In this document: piece by piece, positions 1 through 8,694 of the stretch
How positions within the stretch are numbered: the first letter of the stretch is position 1
Layout of the letters: each line of letters opens with the position of its first letter
Assembly (NCBI RefSeq): GCF_001263205.1
Contig: NZ_CP012333.1
Location: forward strand, 11,451,501-11,515,500
Reading direction: 5' to 3'
Length of the DNA stretch: 64,000 nt
Source: Labilithrix luteola
Lineage (GTDB): Bacteria > Myxococcota_A > Polyangia > Polyangiales > Polyangiaceae
The notes under the pieces: model-generated
Databases searched by the model: none
What the model saw: the letters and a program-made list of their open reading frames with translations, nothing else
Told to the model about the DNA's origin: nothing
Translations under genes and position numbers: made by a program

Positions 1-711
<711 letters not shown>

Positions 712-984
712 TCACTTGAGGTACGAACGGACGAGCGAGACCATCTCGGCGACGCTCGCAGCGCGCTTGGCCCCGCTCATGGGGCCCCCGAACTGCTCGC
801 GGATGTGAGTTTCCATCACGTCGGACATGAGTCCGTTGATGGCACCACGAATGGCCGCGATCTGTTGCATGACCGGTCCGCAGTCGGCCCCGTCTTCGAG
901 CGCGCGCTCGAGTGCCTCGCATTGACCTCGGATGCGGCGCACGCGCCCCAGAACTCGCTTCTTTTCTTCCGGCGAATGAGGCAT
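712..984 (-). CDS. frmR: Formaldehyde-responsive repressor FrmR (CsoR/RcnR/FrmR family)
   Basis: All-helical 90-residue repressor of the CsoR/RcnR/FrmR family. It has Pro2, Cys35 and His60; Pro2 and Cys35 are the formaldehyde cross-linking residues known from the E. coli protein, and His60 is also family-conserved. The N-terminus (MPHSPEEKKRVLGRVRRIRG) closely matches FrmR. The ATG at 984 puts proline directly after the initiator, as the mechanism requires, and excludes the upstream in-frame extension. The neighbouring frmA and an operator just upstream support formaldehyde sensing over copper or nickel sensing. Confidence 0.93.
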   Translation of the reverse strand: MPHSPEEKKRVLGRVRRIRGQCEALERALEDGADCGPVMQQIAAIRGAINGLMSDVMETHIREQFGGPMSGAKRAASVAEMVSLVRSYLK

Positions 985-1001
985 GGCGGACGCCAGGAAC
1001 A

Positions 1002-1018
1002 ATACTCCCCTACAGTAT
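1002..1018. promoter_or_regulatory. Putative FrmR operator
   Basis: ATACTCCCCTACAGTAT lies 18 nt upstream of the frmR start. Read on the minus strand it is ATACT, a G-rich centre (TAGGGG) and AGTAT. This is the layout recognised by FrmR/RcnR-type repressors (TACT, G-tract, AGTA). It is close enough to the start to block transcription of frmR-frmA. Assigned from pattern and position only. Confidence 0.75.
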
Positions 1019-1189
1019 CCTGTCCACCCCGAACGACGACGCCACGCGAGCGCCACGGTCACGACTTCGTCGGCAAGTCGACCACTGCGCACGAGCTTGT
1101 TCCTCAGCGCAAAGTGCACGTCTCCTCGGTCGAACCCGCGCCACCCGACGCGAGAGGACCTCTCTCGAGCGATCTGATAGGCTCTGCTC

Positions 1190-2041
1190 ATGGGCCATCC
1201 GCCCGATGAGGCTTCGAAGATCGCGCCCGAGGGCAGGGACACGGAGTTCGCTCCGGTCGACAGCGTGCGACAGGTCCGCACCACCGGGACGGAGGACGGG
1301 CCCGCGCTCGTCGCCAACCGCTACGAGCTGCTCGGCATGCTCGGTGGCGGCGCGATGGGAACGGTCTACCGCGCTCGGGACCGCGAGCTCGACGAGATCG
1401 TCGCGCTCAAGGTGCTCCGCCGCGAGCTCGCCGCCACCGAAGGCATGCTGGAGCGTTTTCGTCGTGAGGTGAAGCTCGCGCGACGCGTGACGCATCGCAA
1501 CGTCGCCCGAACGTTCGACATCGGCGAGCACGGCGGGGACCGCTTCCTCACCATGGAGCTCGTTCGAGGCGAAGGACTGGCGTCGCTTCTGACGCGCCGG
1601 GGTCGCTTGCCTCTCGCCGAGGTCGTCTCCATCAGCCGCGACGTGTGCGCGGGGCTCTCGGCGGCGCATGCAGCGGGCGTTCTCCATCGCGATCTAAAGC
1701 CCGACAACGTCGTGCTCGCCGAAGACGGACGCGCCGTGATCACCGACTTCGGCATCGCGCGCGCCGCGTCCGAAGGCGAGCTCGGTCGTACCGTTGGCGG
1801 AATCGTCGGAACGCCGGCGTACATGGCGCCCGAACAAGTCGAAGGCGCGCCCAACCTCGATGCGCGCGCCGATCTCTATGCGCTCGGGGCCATGATCTTC
1901 GAGCTCCTCACCGGCAGCCTGCCCTGGACGGGTGAGACCGTCATTGCCGTCGCCGCGGCGAGGCTCCTGCAGCCACCGCCGGATCCTCGCACGCACGTGG
2001 CGGACCTCCCGCGCGCGCGGCCGAACTCGTTCTCAACCTGA
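1190..2041 (+). CDS. Ser/Thr protein kinase, N-terminal part of a frameshift-split gene
   Basis: Hanks-type kinase domain from about residue 44. It has a glycine-rich loop (GMLGGGAMGTVY, 49-60), catalytic Lys74, HRDLKPDN with Asp168, DFG (186-188) and the APE motif near 213-215, so it looks active. After about residue 272 the frame leaves the kinase consensus and stops at 2041. The missing C-lobe end (RAAELVLNLMARRREDRF) continues in another frame into the next gene. The cause is a shift inside the CGCGCGCGCG run at about 2008-2017. The intact protein would be kinase plus TolB-like plus TPR, roughly 810 residues. No clear Shine-Dalgarno precedes the ATG. Confidence 0.85.
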   Translation: MGHPPDEASKIAPEGRDTEFAPVDSVRQVRTTGTEDGPALVANRYELLGMLGGGAMGTVYRARDRELDEIVALKVLRRELAATEGMLERFRREVKLARRVTHRNVARTFDIGEHGGDRFLTMELVRGEGLASLLTRRGRLPLAEVVSISRDVCAGLSAAHAAGVLHRDLKPDNVVLAEDGRAVITDFGIARAASEGELGRTVGGIVGTPAYMAPEQVEGAPNLDARADLYALGAMIFELLTGSLPWTGETVIAVAAARLLQPPPDPRTHVADLPRARPNSFST

Positions 2042-3633
2042 TGGCCCGGCGTCGCGAAGACCGCTTCGCCAGCGCCGATGAGGCTGGGCAGGCGCTCGGC
2101 AATCTCGTCACCAGCGATACGTTGCCTCCGGTGTCGATCACGCCGGTCTCCGCGTCGCGCGTGCAGGAGGCAGCGCCTGCCCTCGCCGCTCCTGGAAAGG
2201 TCCCGACGTCGGCCAAAACCGTCGCGGTCCTGCCGCTCGTCAATCTCGGCCCCGCCGACGACGAATACCTCGCGCAGACGCTCACCGAAGATCTGGTCGA
2301 CCTCCTCAGCGTGGTGCCCGAGCTGCGCGTGCGCCCGCGCGGCCAAACGGCAAAGATGGACGACGCTGCCCGCGACGTACGCGAGCTCGGCCGTACGCTG
2401 AACGTCGACGTCGTCGTCGACGGCTCGATTCGGCGCATCGGTGACGCCGTTCGCATCGCCGTCCGCCTCGTCACGGTCGAAGACGGCTTCCAACTCTGGG
2501 CCCGGCGCTTCGAGCGCTCCCCCGCCAAGGTGCTCACCGTGGCCGACGAAGCCGCAGGCGCCATCGCGCGCGCGCTCGCCACCGAGCACGCCGCACAGCC
2601 GCGTCAGGGCACCACCGATTCGGTCGCGCAAGAGCTCTATCTGCGCGGCCGCTTCCTCATGCACCGCGGTTGGTTCGAGAGCACGCGTCACGCCGTGGGC
2701 ATGCTCCGCGAAGCCTGGCAGCGAGCGCCGTCTGACCCGCGCATCGGCGGCACGTATGCACTTTCGCTTGCGCGCATCATGCCCGCCGAAGACAACGGCG
2801 GCGAGACCACCCGTGAGGCCCGCGCCGTGGCCGACAAGGTGCTCGCCATGTCGCCGACGCAAGCCGAAGCGCGCGTCGCTCTCGGCCTCATTCACCTCGG
2901 GGCCTCCGAGAGCGCCGCGGCCGCCACCGAGTTCGGTCGCGCCCTCGCCGTCTCTCCGAACGCCGTCGAGGCGCTCGACGCCGTGGGCCGCTTGCTCGCA
3001 GAGGCAGGTCGTCCCGAGGTGGGCATCGAGACGCTTCGGCGTGCGCTCGCGATCGATCCCGAGCTCTCGCAGGCTCGTCACACGATCGGCCGCATCTATG
3101 GCCTCTTCGCGGATATCGAATCGTTCGAAGAGGCGATGGGCCCCTTCCCCGAGCATCCCGGCGACCTCGTGCCCTATCTCATGACGCGCGCACGCGTGCT
3201 GCTCTGGAGCCGCGACCCGGAGAGGGCCAAGGCACTTCTTCCCCGTTTGAGCGACCTCGCGCTATCTCCGTATGCGCGTGCGAGCATCGACGGCCTCTTC
3301 GAGGTCGCCAGCACGCTGACGCTCTCGCCGGCGCTCCGGCCGAAGATCGACGCGATGCTCTCGCTCGACGCCCCCTTCGCGCCGCGCCGCCTTTGCTTCC
3401 ACGCCCAGCTACGCGTCGAGATCAAGCTCGCCACGGGCGACGTGGAGGGCGCGATGAAGGATCTCCACGGCGCCGACGCGCACGGACTCGTCGACCTCGT
3501 GTGGCTCGATCGCTGCCCGCTGTTCGACGGCCTCCGCGACCGCGCGGAGTTCGTCGCCGTGCGCGCCAAGACGGCCGCCCGCGCTCAGCGCGTGCTCCAA
3601 GCTATCGACGACGCGCACGTGCGCTTCTCGTGA
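2041..3633 (+). CDS. C-terminal part of the split kinase: TolB/FlgO-like domain plus TPR repeats
   Basis: The first 20 or so residues (MARRREDRFASADEAGQAL) are the end of a kinase C-lobe, not a natural N-terminus. Then come a Pro/Ala linker and a TolB-N/FlgO-like domain (about 60-190, from VAVLPLVNLGPADDEYLAQTL to the end of QLWARRFERSP). This domain is typical of myxobacterial kinases and CadC-like proteins. The C-terminal 320 residues are TPR-like helical repeats. The ATG overlaps the preceding stop (TGATG), so some coupled translation is possible, but a frameshifted single gene is the simpler reading. Confidence 0.8.
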   Translation: MARRREDRFASADEAGQALGNLVTSDTLPPVSITPVSASRVQEAAPALAAPGKVPTSAKTVAVLPLVNLGPADDEYLAQTLTEDLVDLLSVVPELRVRPRGQTAKMDDAARDVRELGRTLNVDVVVDGSIRRIGDAVRIAVRLVTVEDGFQLWARRFERSPAKVLTVADEAAGAIARALATEHAAQPRQGTTDSVAQELYLRGRFLMHRGWFESTRHAVGMLREAWQRAPSDPRIGGTYALSLARIMPAEDNGGETTREARAVADKVLAMSPTQAEARVALGLIHLGASESAAAATEFGRALAVSPNAVEALDAVGRLLAEAGRPEVGIETLRRALAIDPELSQARHTIGRIYGLFADIESFEEAMGPFPEHPGDLVPYLMTRARVLLWSRDPERAKALLPRLSDLALSPYARASIDGLFEVASTLTLSPALRPKIDAMLSLDAPFAPRRLCFHAQLRVEIKLATGDVEGAMKDLHGADAHGLVDLVWLDRCPLFDGLRDRAEFVAVRAKTAARAQRVLQAIDDAHVRFS

Positions 3634-3639
3634 AGCGTC

Positions 3640-4368
3640 TCAGCGGTGCTTCGCGTAGAGCGCGTCGCGCCACATGAGGAGATCTTCGAAGGCGTTCGCT
3701 ACGGGCTCGTTGGTCCACATGGCGCGCGTCGCCGGCCCGATCGGAGCTCGCTCTTCGGGGCGTAGCGCACGCAGCGAAGAGGCGATCGCAACGTCGGCGA
3801 ACGAAAAGCTCCCGAGCAGGTAGGACTTACCGGCAAGCGAACGCCGAACCTCTTCGAGCGCCGGCCTCAGTGTCTTCTCGATCTCCTGCTCGACGTCGCG
3901 CGGAACCGCATACTTCGACGAGAGGAACCACGCGGCCGTGGCAGCCACCGGCGAGAGCATCCGCTTCGCCGGACCGGGCAGGAACGACGGCAGCGACTCG
4001 CGCTGCGCGGCCCGGTCACGCATCAGGCGCGGGAGGATGTACGCCCGGCCGACGCCCGAGATTCGATCCGAAAGCTCCACGTAGTGCATGAGGTCGCGCT
4101 CGGAGCTGCGCGGGAAAAGCGGCGCACCTCGACCGATGCGGTCGGCGTGACGCGCAATCTCGGCACCGGTCTTGAGCACGTCGCGACCGTCGACGAGGAG
4201 CGGAACCGACGCTCGGTTCTCGCGCAAAGACCCGGCCTTCTTGCGAAGGAGCACTTCCCCGAGCCCCGGAACGTGCTCGTGGTAGCGGTACGAAACGGCA
4301 TGATGGTCGAGCGCCCACCGTGCGCGTTCGGTCCAAGGAGATTGCCGCAAGCCATAGAGCGTTCGCAT
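3640..4368 (-). CDS. Glutathione S-transferase family protein
   Basis: The 242-residue product starts with a thioredoxin-like domain (MRTLYGLRQSPWTERARWAL, then VPLLVDGRDVLKTGAEIARHAD). The Val-Pro turn and the following Thr-Gly-Ala-Glu are the usual glutathione-binding positions. An all-helical GST C-terminal domain follows, ending near YLLGSFSFADVAIASSL. Substrate unknown. The ATG at 4368 directly begins the beta-strand of the domain. An in-frame extension upstream runs into the divergent YceI gene and is unlikely. Confidence 0.8.
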   Translation of the reverse strand: MRTLYGLRQSPWTERARWALDHHAVSYRYHEHVPGLGEVLLRKKAGSLRENRASVPLLVDGRDVLKTGAEIARHADRIGRGAPLFPRSSERDLMHYVELSDRISGVGRAYILPRLMRDRAAQRESLPSFLPGPAKRMLSPVAATAAWFLSSKYAVPRDVEQEIEKTLRPALEEVRRSLAGKSYLLGSFSFADVAIASSLRALRPEERAPIGPATRAMWTNEPVANAFEDLLMWRDALYAKHR

Positions 4369-4391
4369 GTCGTGAGCAGTATACTCGGCTC

Positions 4392-4940
4392 GTGACCGAG
4401 CTCGCTCTCGACGCATCACGGAGTCGTGTCCGAATCCAAACCTTCGCCGAAGGCCTGTTCGCGCGCCTTGCCCACGATCTCGAGCTCGTCTGCGGCGAGT
4501 TGTCCGGAAGTGCGACGCGCACGGCCTCGGGAACAGGCTCAGCCGTCGTGTCCGCCCCGCTTCGCGGCATCGAGGTCGGCGGCGTGGTCGAGCACGGTCG
4601 CGTAGACGCCTCGCGCCTCTCGAGCTCGGACCGACGAGACATCGTCGACAAGATGCAGCGCGAGGTTTTCCACGCGGCAGCATCGTCGAGCTTGACGATC
4701 GAAGCCACCCTCCAGGGCTCCTCCGCCCGCCTCCGGATCACCTTGCCGAACGGGCGCCGGACCGACGCCTCGGCAACGGCGCTCCTCCGCGAAGAGGACG
4801 GAAGCGTCGCCACGTCCGGAGGCTTCTCGCTCTCGCTCTCCGATATCGGGTCGGACGTCATCAAAGGCCCGATGGGGGCCTTCCGCGTGAAGGACCGCGT
4901 CGAAGTCGTCTTCGATCTGGTCTTCACGCCGAAGGGCTAA
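4392..4940 (+). CDS. YceI-like family protein
   Basis: The 182-residue protein contains the YceI-type opening RIQTFAEGLFARLAHDLEL followed by alternating strands, fitting a lipocalin-like barrel. No signal peptide is visible, unlike periplasmic YceI, so it is probably cytoplasmic. The GTG at 4392 is preferred: the in-frame ATG at 4320 would add 24 residues without family similarity and would overlap the start of the divergent GST gene. Function unknown; YceI proteins bind isoprenoid-like lipids. Confidence 0.7.
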   Translation: MTELALDASRSRVRIQTFAEGLFARLAHDLELVCGELSGSATRTASGTGSAVVSAPLRGIEVGGVVEHGRVDASRLSSSDRRDIVDKMQREVFHAAASSSLTIEATLQGSSARLRITLPNGRRTDASATALLREEDGSVATSGGFSLSLSDIGSDVIKGPMGAFRVKDRVEVVFDLVFTPKG

Positions 4941-4955
4941 GGGTTAGAGCCTCGC

Positions 4956-6182
4956 TCAGCCCGCGTAGCCATCTTCACCGTGTTGGGTGGTGTCGAGGCC
5001 TTCGCGCTCGTCGGCGACGGTCACACGGATCCCCACGAGCTTGTCGATCACCTTGAGCAGCAGCCAGGTGACCGCCGCCGCGTAGAGCGCCGACACCACG
5101 CACGCGAGAATCTGGATCGCGAGCTGCTTCGGATTGCCCGCCAAGAGCCCCGCCTCACCCACGGCGTCCTTCACGCCGGGGAACTCGCGCTTCTGCGAGA
5201 ACACCCCCGTGAGAATGGCGCCCGTCAGACCACCAACGCCGTGAACGCCGAATGCGTCGAGCGAGTCGTCGTAACCGTATTTGTATTTCGCAAGAACCGC
5301 GATGTAGCAGACGACCGAAGCGATGATGCCGATGACGATCGCCGCGAGCGGCGACACGAACCCCGCGCCCGGCGTGATGGCGACGAGTCCGGCGACGAGC
5401 CCCGAAGCGATTCCGAGCGCGGTCGGCTTGCCGCGGTGCTTCCATTCCACGATGACCCATCCGAGCGCTCCACCGGCAGCGCCGAGGTGGGTCGTCATGA
5501 AGGCCAGCGCCGCGAGGTACCCGCTCGTGAGCGCGCTTCCCGCATTGAAGCCGAACCACCCGAACCAGAGGAAGCCCGCGCCCGTCAGCGTCATCGTGAG
5601 GTTGTGCGGGAGGGGCCGCTCCTGCGGGTACTTGAGGCGCTTGCCCACCATGATGGCGGACACGAGCGCGGACGCTCCTGCCGTGAGGTGGACGACCGTG
5701 CCTCCCGCGAAGTCGAGGGCGCCGAGCTTGAAGAGCCAGCCCTCGTCCGACCACACCCAATGCGCCACGGGCACGTAGACGAGCGTGGACCAGCACACGA
5801 TGAAGAGCGCATACGCGGAGAACTTCATGCGCTCCGCGAACGCGCCGGAGATGAGCGCCGGCGTGATGATGGCGAACATCATCTGGAAGCCGACGAAGGC
5901 GAGTGACGGTACGGTTCCGTGAATCTCGTTGACGAGGCCCGAGAGCCCCAGCATCGAGAAGCCACCGATCAGACCGCCGTGCGACGGACCGAACGCGAGT
6001 GAGTATCCGAAGAGCACCCAGACAAGCGTCACGATCGGAATCGCACTCAGCGAATACATGATCGTGGAGAGGACGTTCTTCTTCCGCACCATCCCGCCGT
6101 AGAACAGCGCGAGGGCCGGCGTCATCATCAGCACGAGAGCGGAGCTGGCGAGCAGCCACGCCGTATCACCTGCATTCACCAT
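4956..6182 (-). CDS. amt: Ammonium transporter
   Basis: The 408-residue Amt/Mep/Rh channel has about eleven hydrophobic helices. The twin pore histidines are His165 (GTVVHLTAGASA) and His314 (FGVHGVGGLTG), and the family signature around GGMVRKKNV and FAIITPALISGAF is present. It conducts ammonium/ammonia across the inner membrane. No glnK (PII) gene is adjacent, unlike the common glnK-amtB arrangement, so control by PII, if any, comes from elsewhere. It converges with the YceI-like gene, 15 nt away. Confidence 0.95.
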   Translation of the reverse strand: MVNAGDTAWLLASSALVLMMTPALALFYGGMVRKKNVLSTIMYSLSAIPIVTLVWVLFGYSLAFGPSHGGLIGGFSMLGLSGLVNEIHGTVPSLAFVGFQMMFAIITPALISGAFAERMKFSAYALFIVCWSTLVYVPVAHWVWSDEGWLFKLGALDFAGGTVVHLTAGASALVSAIMVGKRLKYPQERPLPHNLTMTLTGAGFLWFGWFGFNAGSALTSGYLAALAFMTTHLGAAGGALGWVIVEWKHRGKPTALGIASGLVAGLVAITPGAGFVSPLAAIVIGIIASVVCYIAVLAKYKYGYDDSLDAFGVHGVGGLTGAILTGVFSQKREFPGVKDAVGEAGLLAGNPKQLAIQILACVVSALYAAAVTWLLLKVIDKLVGIRVTVADEREGLDTTQHGEDGYAG

Positions 6183-6296
6183 CGAACATCAATCCAACGG
6201 CCGTGCATGTTTCGGCCATGTTTCGCGATCGTTGCGGGTCACGCAAGACGCGACGGATTCGTTCGATACCGGAAGCGCGCCGAGTGGCGCTCGCGG

Positions 6297-6974
6297 TCAC
6301 CCTTCCGAAGTGAGCTGGTAACCGATGCCGCGCAGCGTGCGAATCCAAGCCCCAGACGGGCCCATCTTCCGGCGCAAGCGCTTCACCGTCGTATCGACCA
6401 CGCGAAGCGAGGGAGCTTCGTCGGGCCACAGTTCGGCGACCAACGACTCGCGCGTCTGCACGCGACCTCGACCATCGGCGAGACGAAGCAGCAGATCGAA
6501 CTCTCGGCGCGTCAGCTCGATACGCTCCTCGGAGACCGTCACACGGCGAGCCGCACGCTCGATGCGAAGCGGGCCGAGCGAGAGCGTGTCTTCGGGAAGG
6601 CGTCGACCGCGTCGTCGAAGAATCGCACGCACCCGCAAGAGAAGCTCGCGGGTGCTGAACGGCTTGCGAATCCAATCGTCCGCGCCTGCTTCGAAGGCCG
6701 CGACGCGATCGTCTTCGTCGGCGTTCGTCGAGGCGACGACGAGGAACGAGCGACGCGTCGAAGGGTCCTTGCGGAGGACGGTGCAGACCTCGATGCCCGA
6801 GGCGTCGGGCAACGCGGCGTCGAGCACGATGGCATCGGGCTGCGAAGCCCTCGCCACTGGAACACCGGACGCGGCTGACGCTGCGAGTTCGACCTCGTGT
6901 CCTGCCGCTGCCAACGCGCCGCCCAAGGACGAACGCAAAATCCCGTCGCCGTCGATTACCAACACTCGTGCCAC
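6297..6974 (-). CDS. OmpR/PhoB-type response regulator
   Basis: The 225-residue protein has a receiver with phosphoacceptor Asp52 (AIVLDAALPD) and conserved Lys104 (RKPFS). A winged-helix DNA-binding domain follows (ELTRREFDLLLRLADG, then RVVDTTVKRLRRKMG and IRTLRGIGYQL). The second acidic-pocket residue is Asp8-Asp10 in an IDGDG context. The start is GTG at 6974. No histidine kinase lies next to it, so it is an orphan in this window. Confidence 0.9.
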   Translation of the reverse strand: MARVLVIDGDGILRSSLGGALAAAGHEVELAASAASGVPVARASQPDAIVLDAALPDASGIEVCTVLRKDPSTRRSFLVVASTNADEDDRVAAFEAGADDWIRKPFSTRELLLRVRAILRRRGRRLPEDTLSLGPLRIERAARRVTVSEERIELTRREFDLLLRLADGRGRVQTRESLVAELWPDEAPSLRVVDTTVKRLRRKMGPSGAWIRTLRGIGYQLTSEG

Positions 6975-7177
6975 GCCACCAAAAAAGCCTCATCGGCATC
7001 ACGTGGCCGGGGTGGGAGAGAAACTTTTAGGTTACAGACGACGGGCAAGGAACTCAGCCAAGTCGCGTTCTGGCATCTTTTCGGGCTCAAAACGTTCGCC
7101 ACAGCGTCACATACGCGACACATGTGGCACGTATCGTCGTCTCGCGAGCACTTCTTGGGTGCGCTCGTGGATGCGCG

Positions 7178-8626
7178 CTAGGCGTGTGGTGCGTCTCGGT
7201 TACGAGATTCCGCACGGGACTCGGCGCCATGCTCGCGCGCGAGCTGAGATGGAACGCCAAGCGCGCCCGAATCGGTCGGTTCCGCAGGGGCAGGAAACGT
7301 CGAACTCGTACGGGTTTCGCGCTCCGATGGCTCGCGCGGCAGGCGCAGCGCGAGCGTTCGACCGCCGAAACCATCGACGACGCCGAGCATGCTGAGTGTC
7401 ATCAGACGGCGCATCAGCGGGACCTTCGCCATGAGAGGCATGGCGAGATCGCGCAACTCCCCAAGCGCAGCCTCGTCGCCCTGGAAGAACGGCGTCAGCC
7501 AGCGCGTGGCGAACTGGTAGAAGCCGAGATGAGGCTCACGCGCACGGGAGTAGCAGCCGAGCGCGCGTGACAGGTCGTGCGTCTCATCGGACAGACAATC
7601 GGCGAGGACCATCGCATCCCAGAGCGCCAGATTGGCCCCCTGCCCCAATTGCGGACTCGTCGCGTGGGCCGCGTCGCCGAGGTACACGACGTTGCGCGTG
7701 GACCAGCGGTGCATGACCACGTCGTGGTACTCGGCGAAGAGCAATCGATCGACGTCGTCGATCGTCTCGACGATCGGCGCGGCTTCCGGTGCGAGCGCGC
7801 GAACCTCGTCTTTCCATCGCCCAAGGCCCCCTCGTCGCAGGGCCTCGACCTCATCGCCTCGCACGCTCCAGAAGAGGCTCACGAGACGCCCCGCCGGCGC
7901 GGGCTCCGACTGTCCTGCTATGTTGCGAACTTTCGGCCCGATCCCCGTCGGCAGCATGCCGAGGAGGCGCCGATTGCCGGAGACGATCTGGTGCAAGATG
8001 CGCGCATGTCGCGGCTCGTCGCCCCGAGCATCGCGGCCGACGAACCAGAGAGCGCCCCAGGGATACTTGGCGATGCGCTTGCTCGTGTTCGTGTCGTCGC
8101 GAAGCTGAGAGCGCGCGCCGTCGGCGACCACGACGAGCTCGTGGGGACCGTGTCGCTCGCCGAGCTTGTCGACGAGATAGGTCGAGCGTCGCCGCTCCAT
8201 CGAACGTTCCGCGCGTGCGAGATCGACGATCTCCACACCACATCGGATCGTCACCGGTTCGCGCCGAAGTGCGCCGAAGAGCGACTGAAAAAGCACGCCG
8301 CGATGCAGGCCTAATCCGAAGAGGCCCTCACCCGCCGACTCGTACGAGAGCTCGAAGAGCGTCTTGCGCGCGCCCGGAGAGCGCACGTTCGCGCGTTCGA
8401 CGAAGAGTCGATCGATCTTCGATCCTCGCGCCACCACGTCGGAGTAGAGGCGCAACCGGCAAAGGACGTGCAGCCCGGTCGGTTGCACGGCGATCCCGGC
8501 GCCGACCGGTTTGGGATCGGGAACCCGTTCGTAGACCGTCACCCGATGCCCGGCTCGGGCGAGAAAGAGCGCCGCTGCGCTTCCTGCCGTTCCCGAGCCG
8601 ATGATTCCAACGTCGAGGGGCCGCAT
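7178..8626 (-). CDS. FAD-dependent aromatic-type monooxygenase
   Basis: Group A flavoprotein monooxygenase fold of about 482 residues. The N-terminal Rossmann dinucleotide motif is GIIGSGTAGSAAALFLARAG, ending in an acidic YER. The second FAD motif is YLGDAAHATSPQLGQGAN followed by LALWDAM. Such enzymes hydroxylate aromatic or polyketide substrates with NAD(P)H and O2; the substrate cannot be read from the sequence. I chose the ATG just before RPLDVGIIG at 8626; an in-frame GTG six codons upstream is possible. Confidence 0.85.
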   Translation of the reverse strand: MRPLDVGIIGSGTAGSAAALFLARAGHRVTVYERVPDPKPVGAGIAVQPTGLHVLCRLRLYSDVVARGSKIDRLFVERANVRSPGARKTLFELSYESAGEGLFGLGLHRGVLFQSLFGALRREPVTIRCGVEIVDLARAERSMERRRSTYLVDKLGERHGPHELVVVADGARSQLRDDTNTSKRIAKYPWGALWFVGRDARGDEPRHARILHQIVSGNRRLLGMLPTGIGPKVRNIAGQSEPAPAGRLVSLFWSVRGDEVEALRRGGLGRWKDEVRALAPEAAPIVETIDDVDRLLFAEYHDVVMHRWSTRNVVYLGDAAHATSPQLGQGANLALWDAMVLADCLSDETHDLSRALGCYSRAREPHLGFYQFATRWLTPFFQGDEAALGELRDLAMPLMAKVPLMRRLMTLSMLGVVDGFGGRTLALRLPREPSERETRTSSTFPAPAEPTDSGALGVPSQLAREHGAESRAESRNRDAPHA

Positions 8627-8694
8627 GGCCCCCCGATGGTACACGCGCCTCGCCCACGGCGCGTCTTCTCGTGGGGCTCCTCGCTGGAGGGAGG

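Noticed and set aside
7087..7177. TGGCACG near 7126 as a sigma-54 -24 element
   Set aside because: No TTGC at the required spacing for the -12 element.
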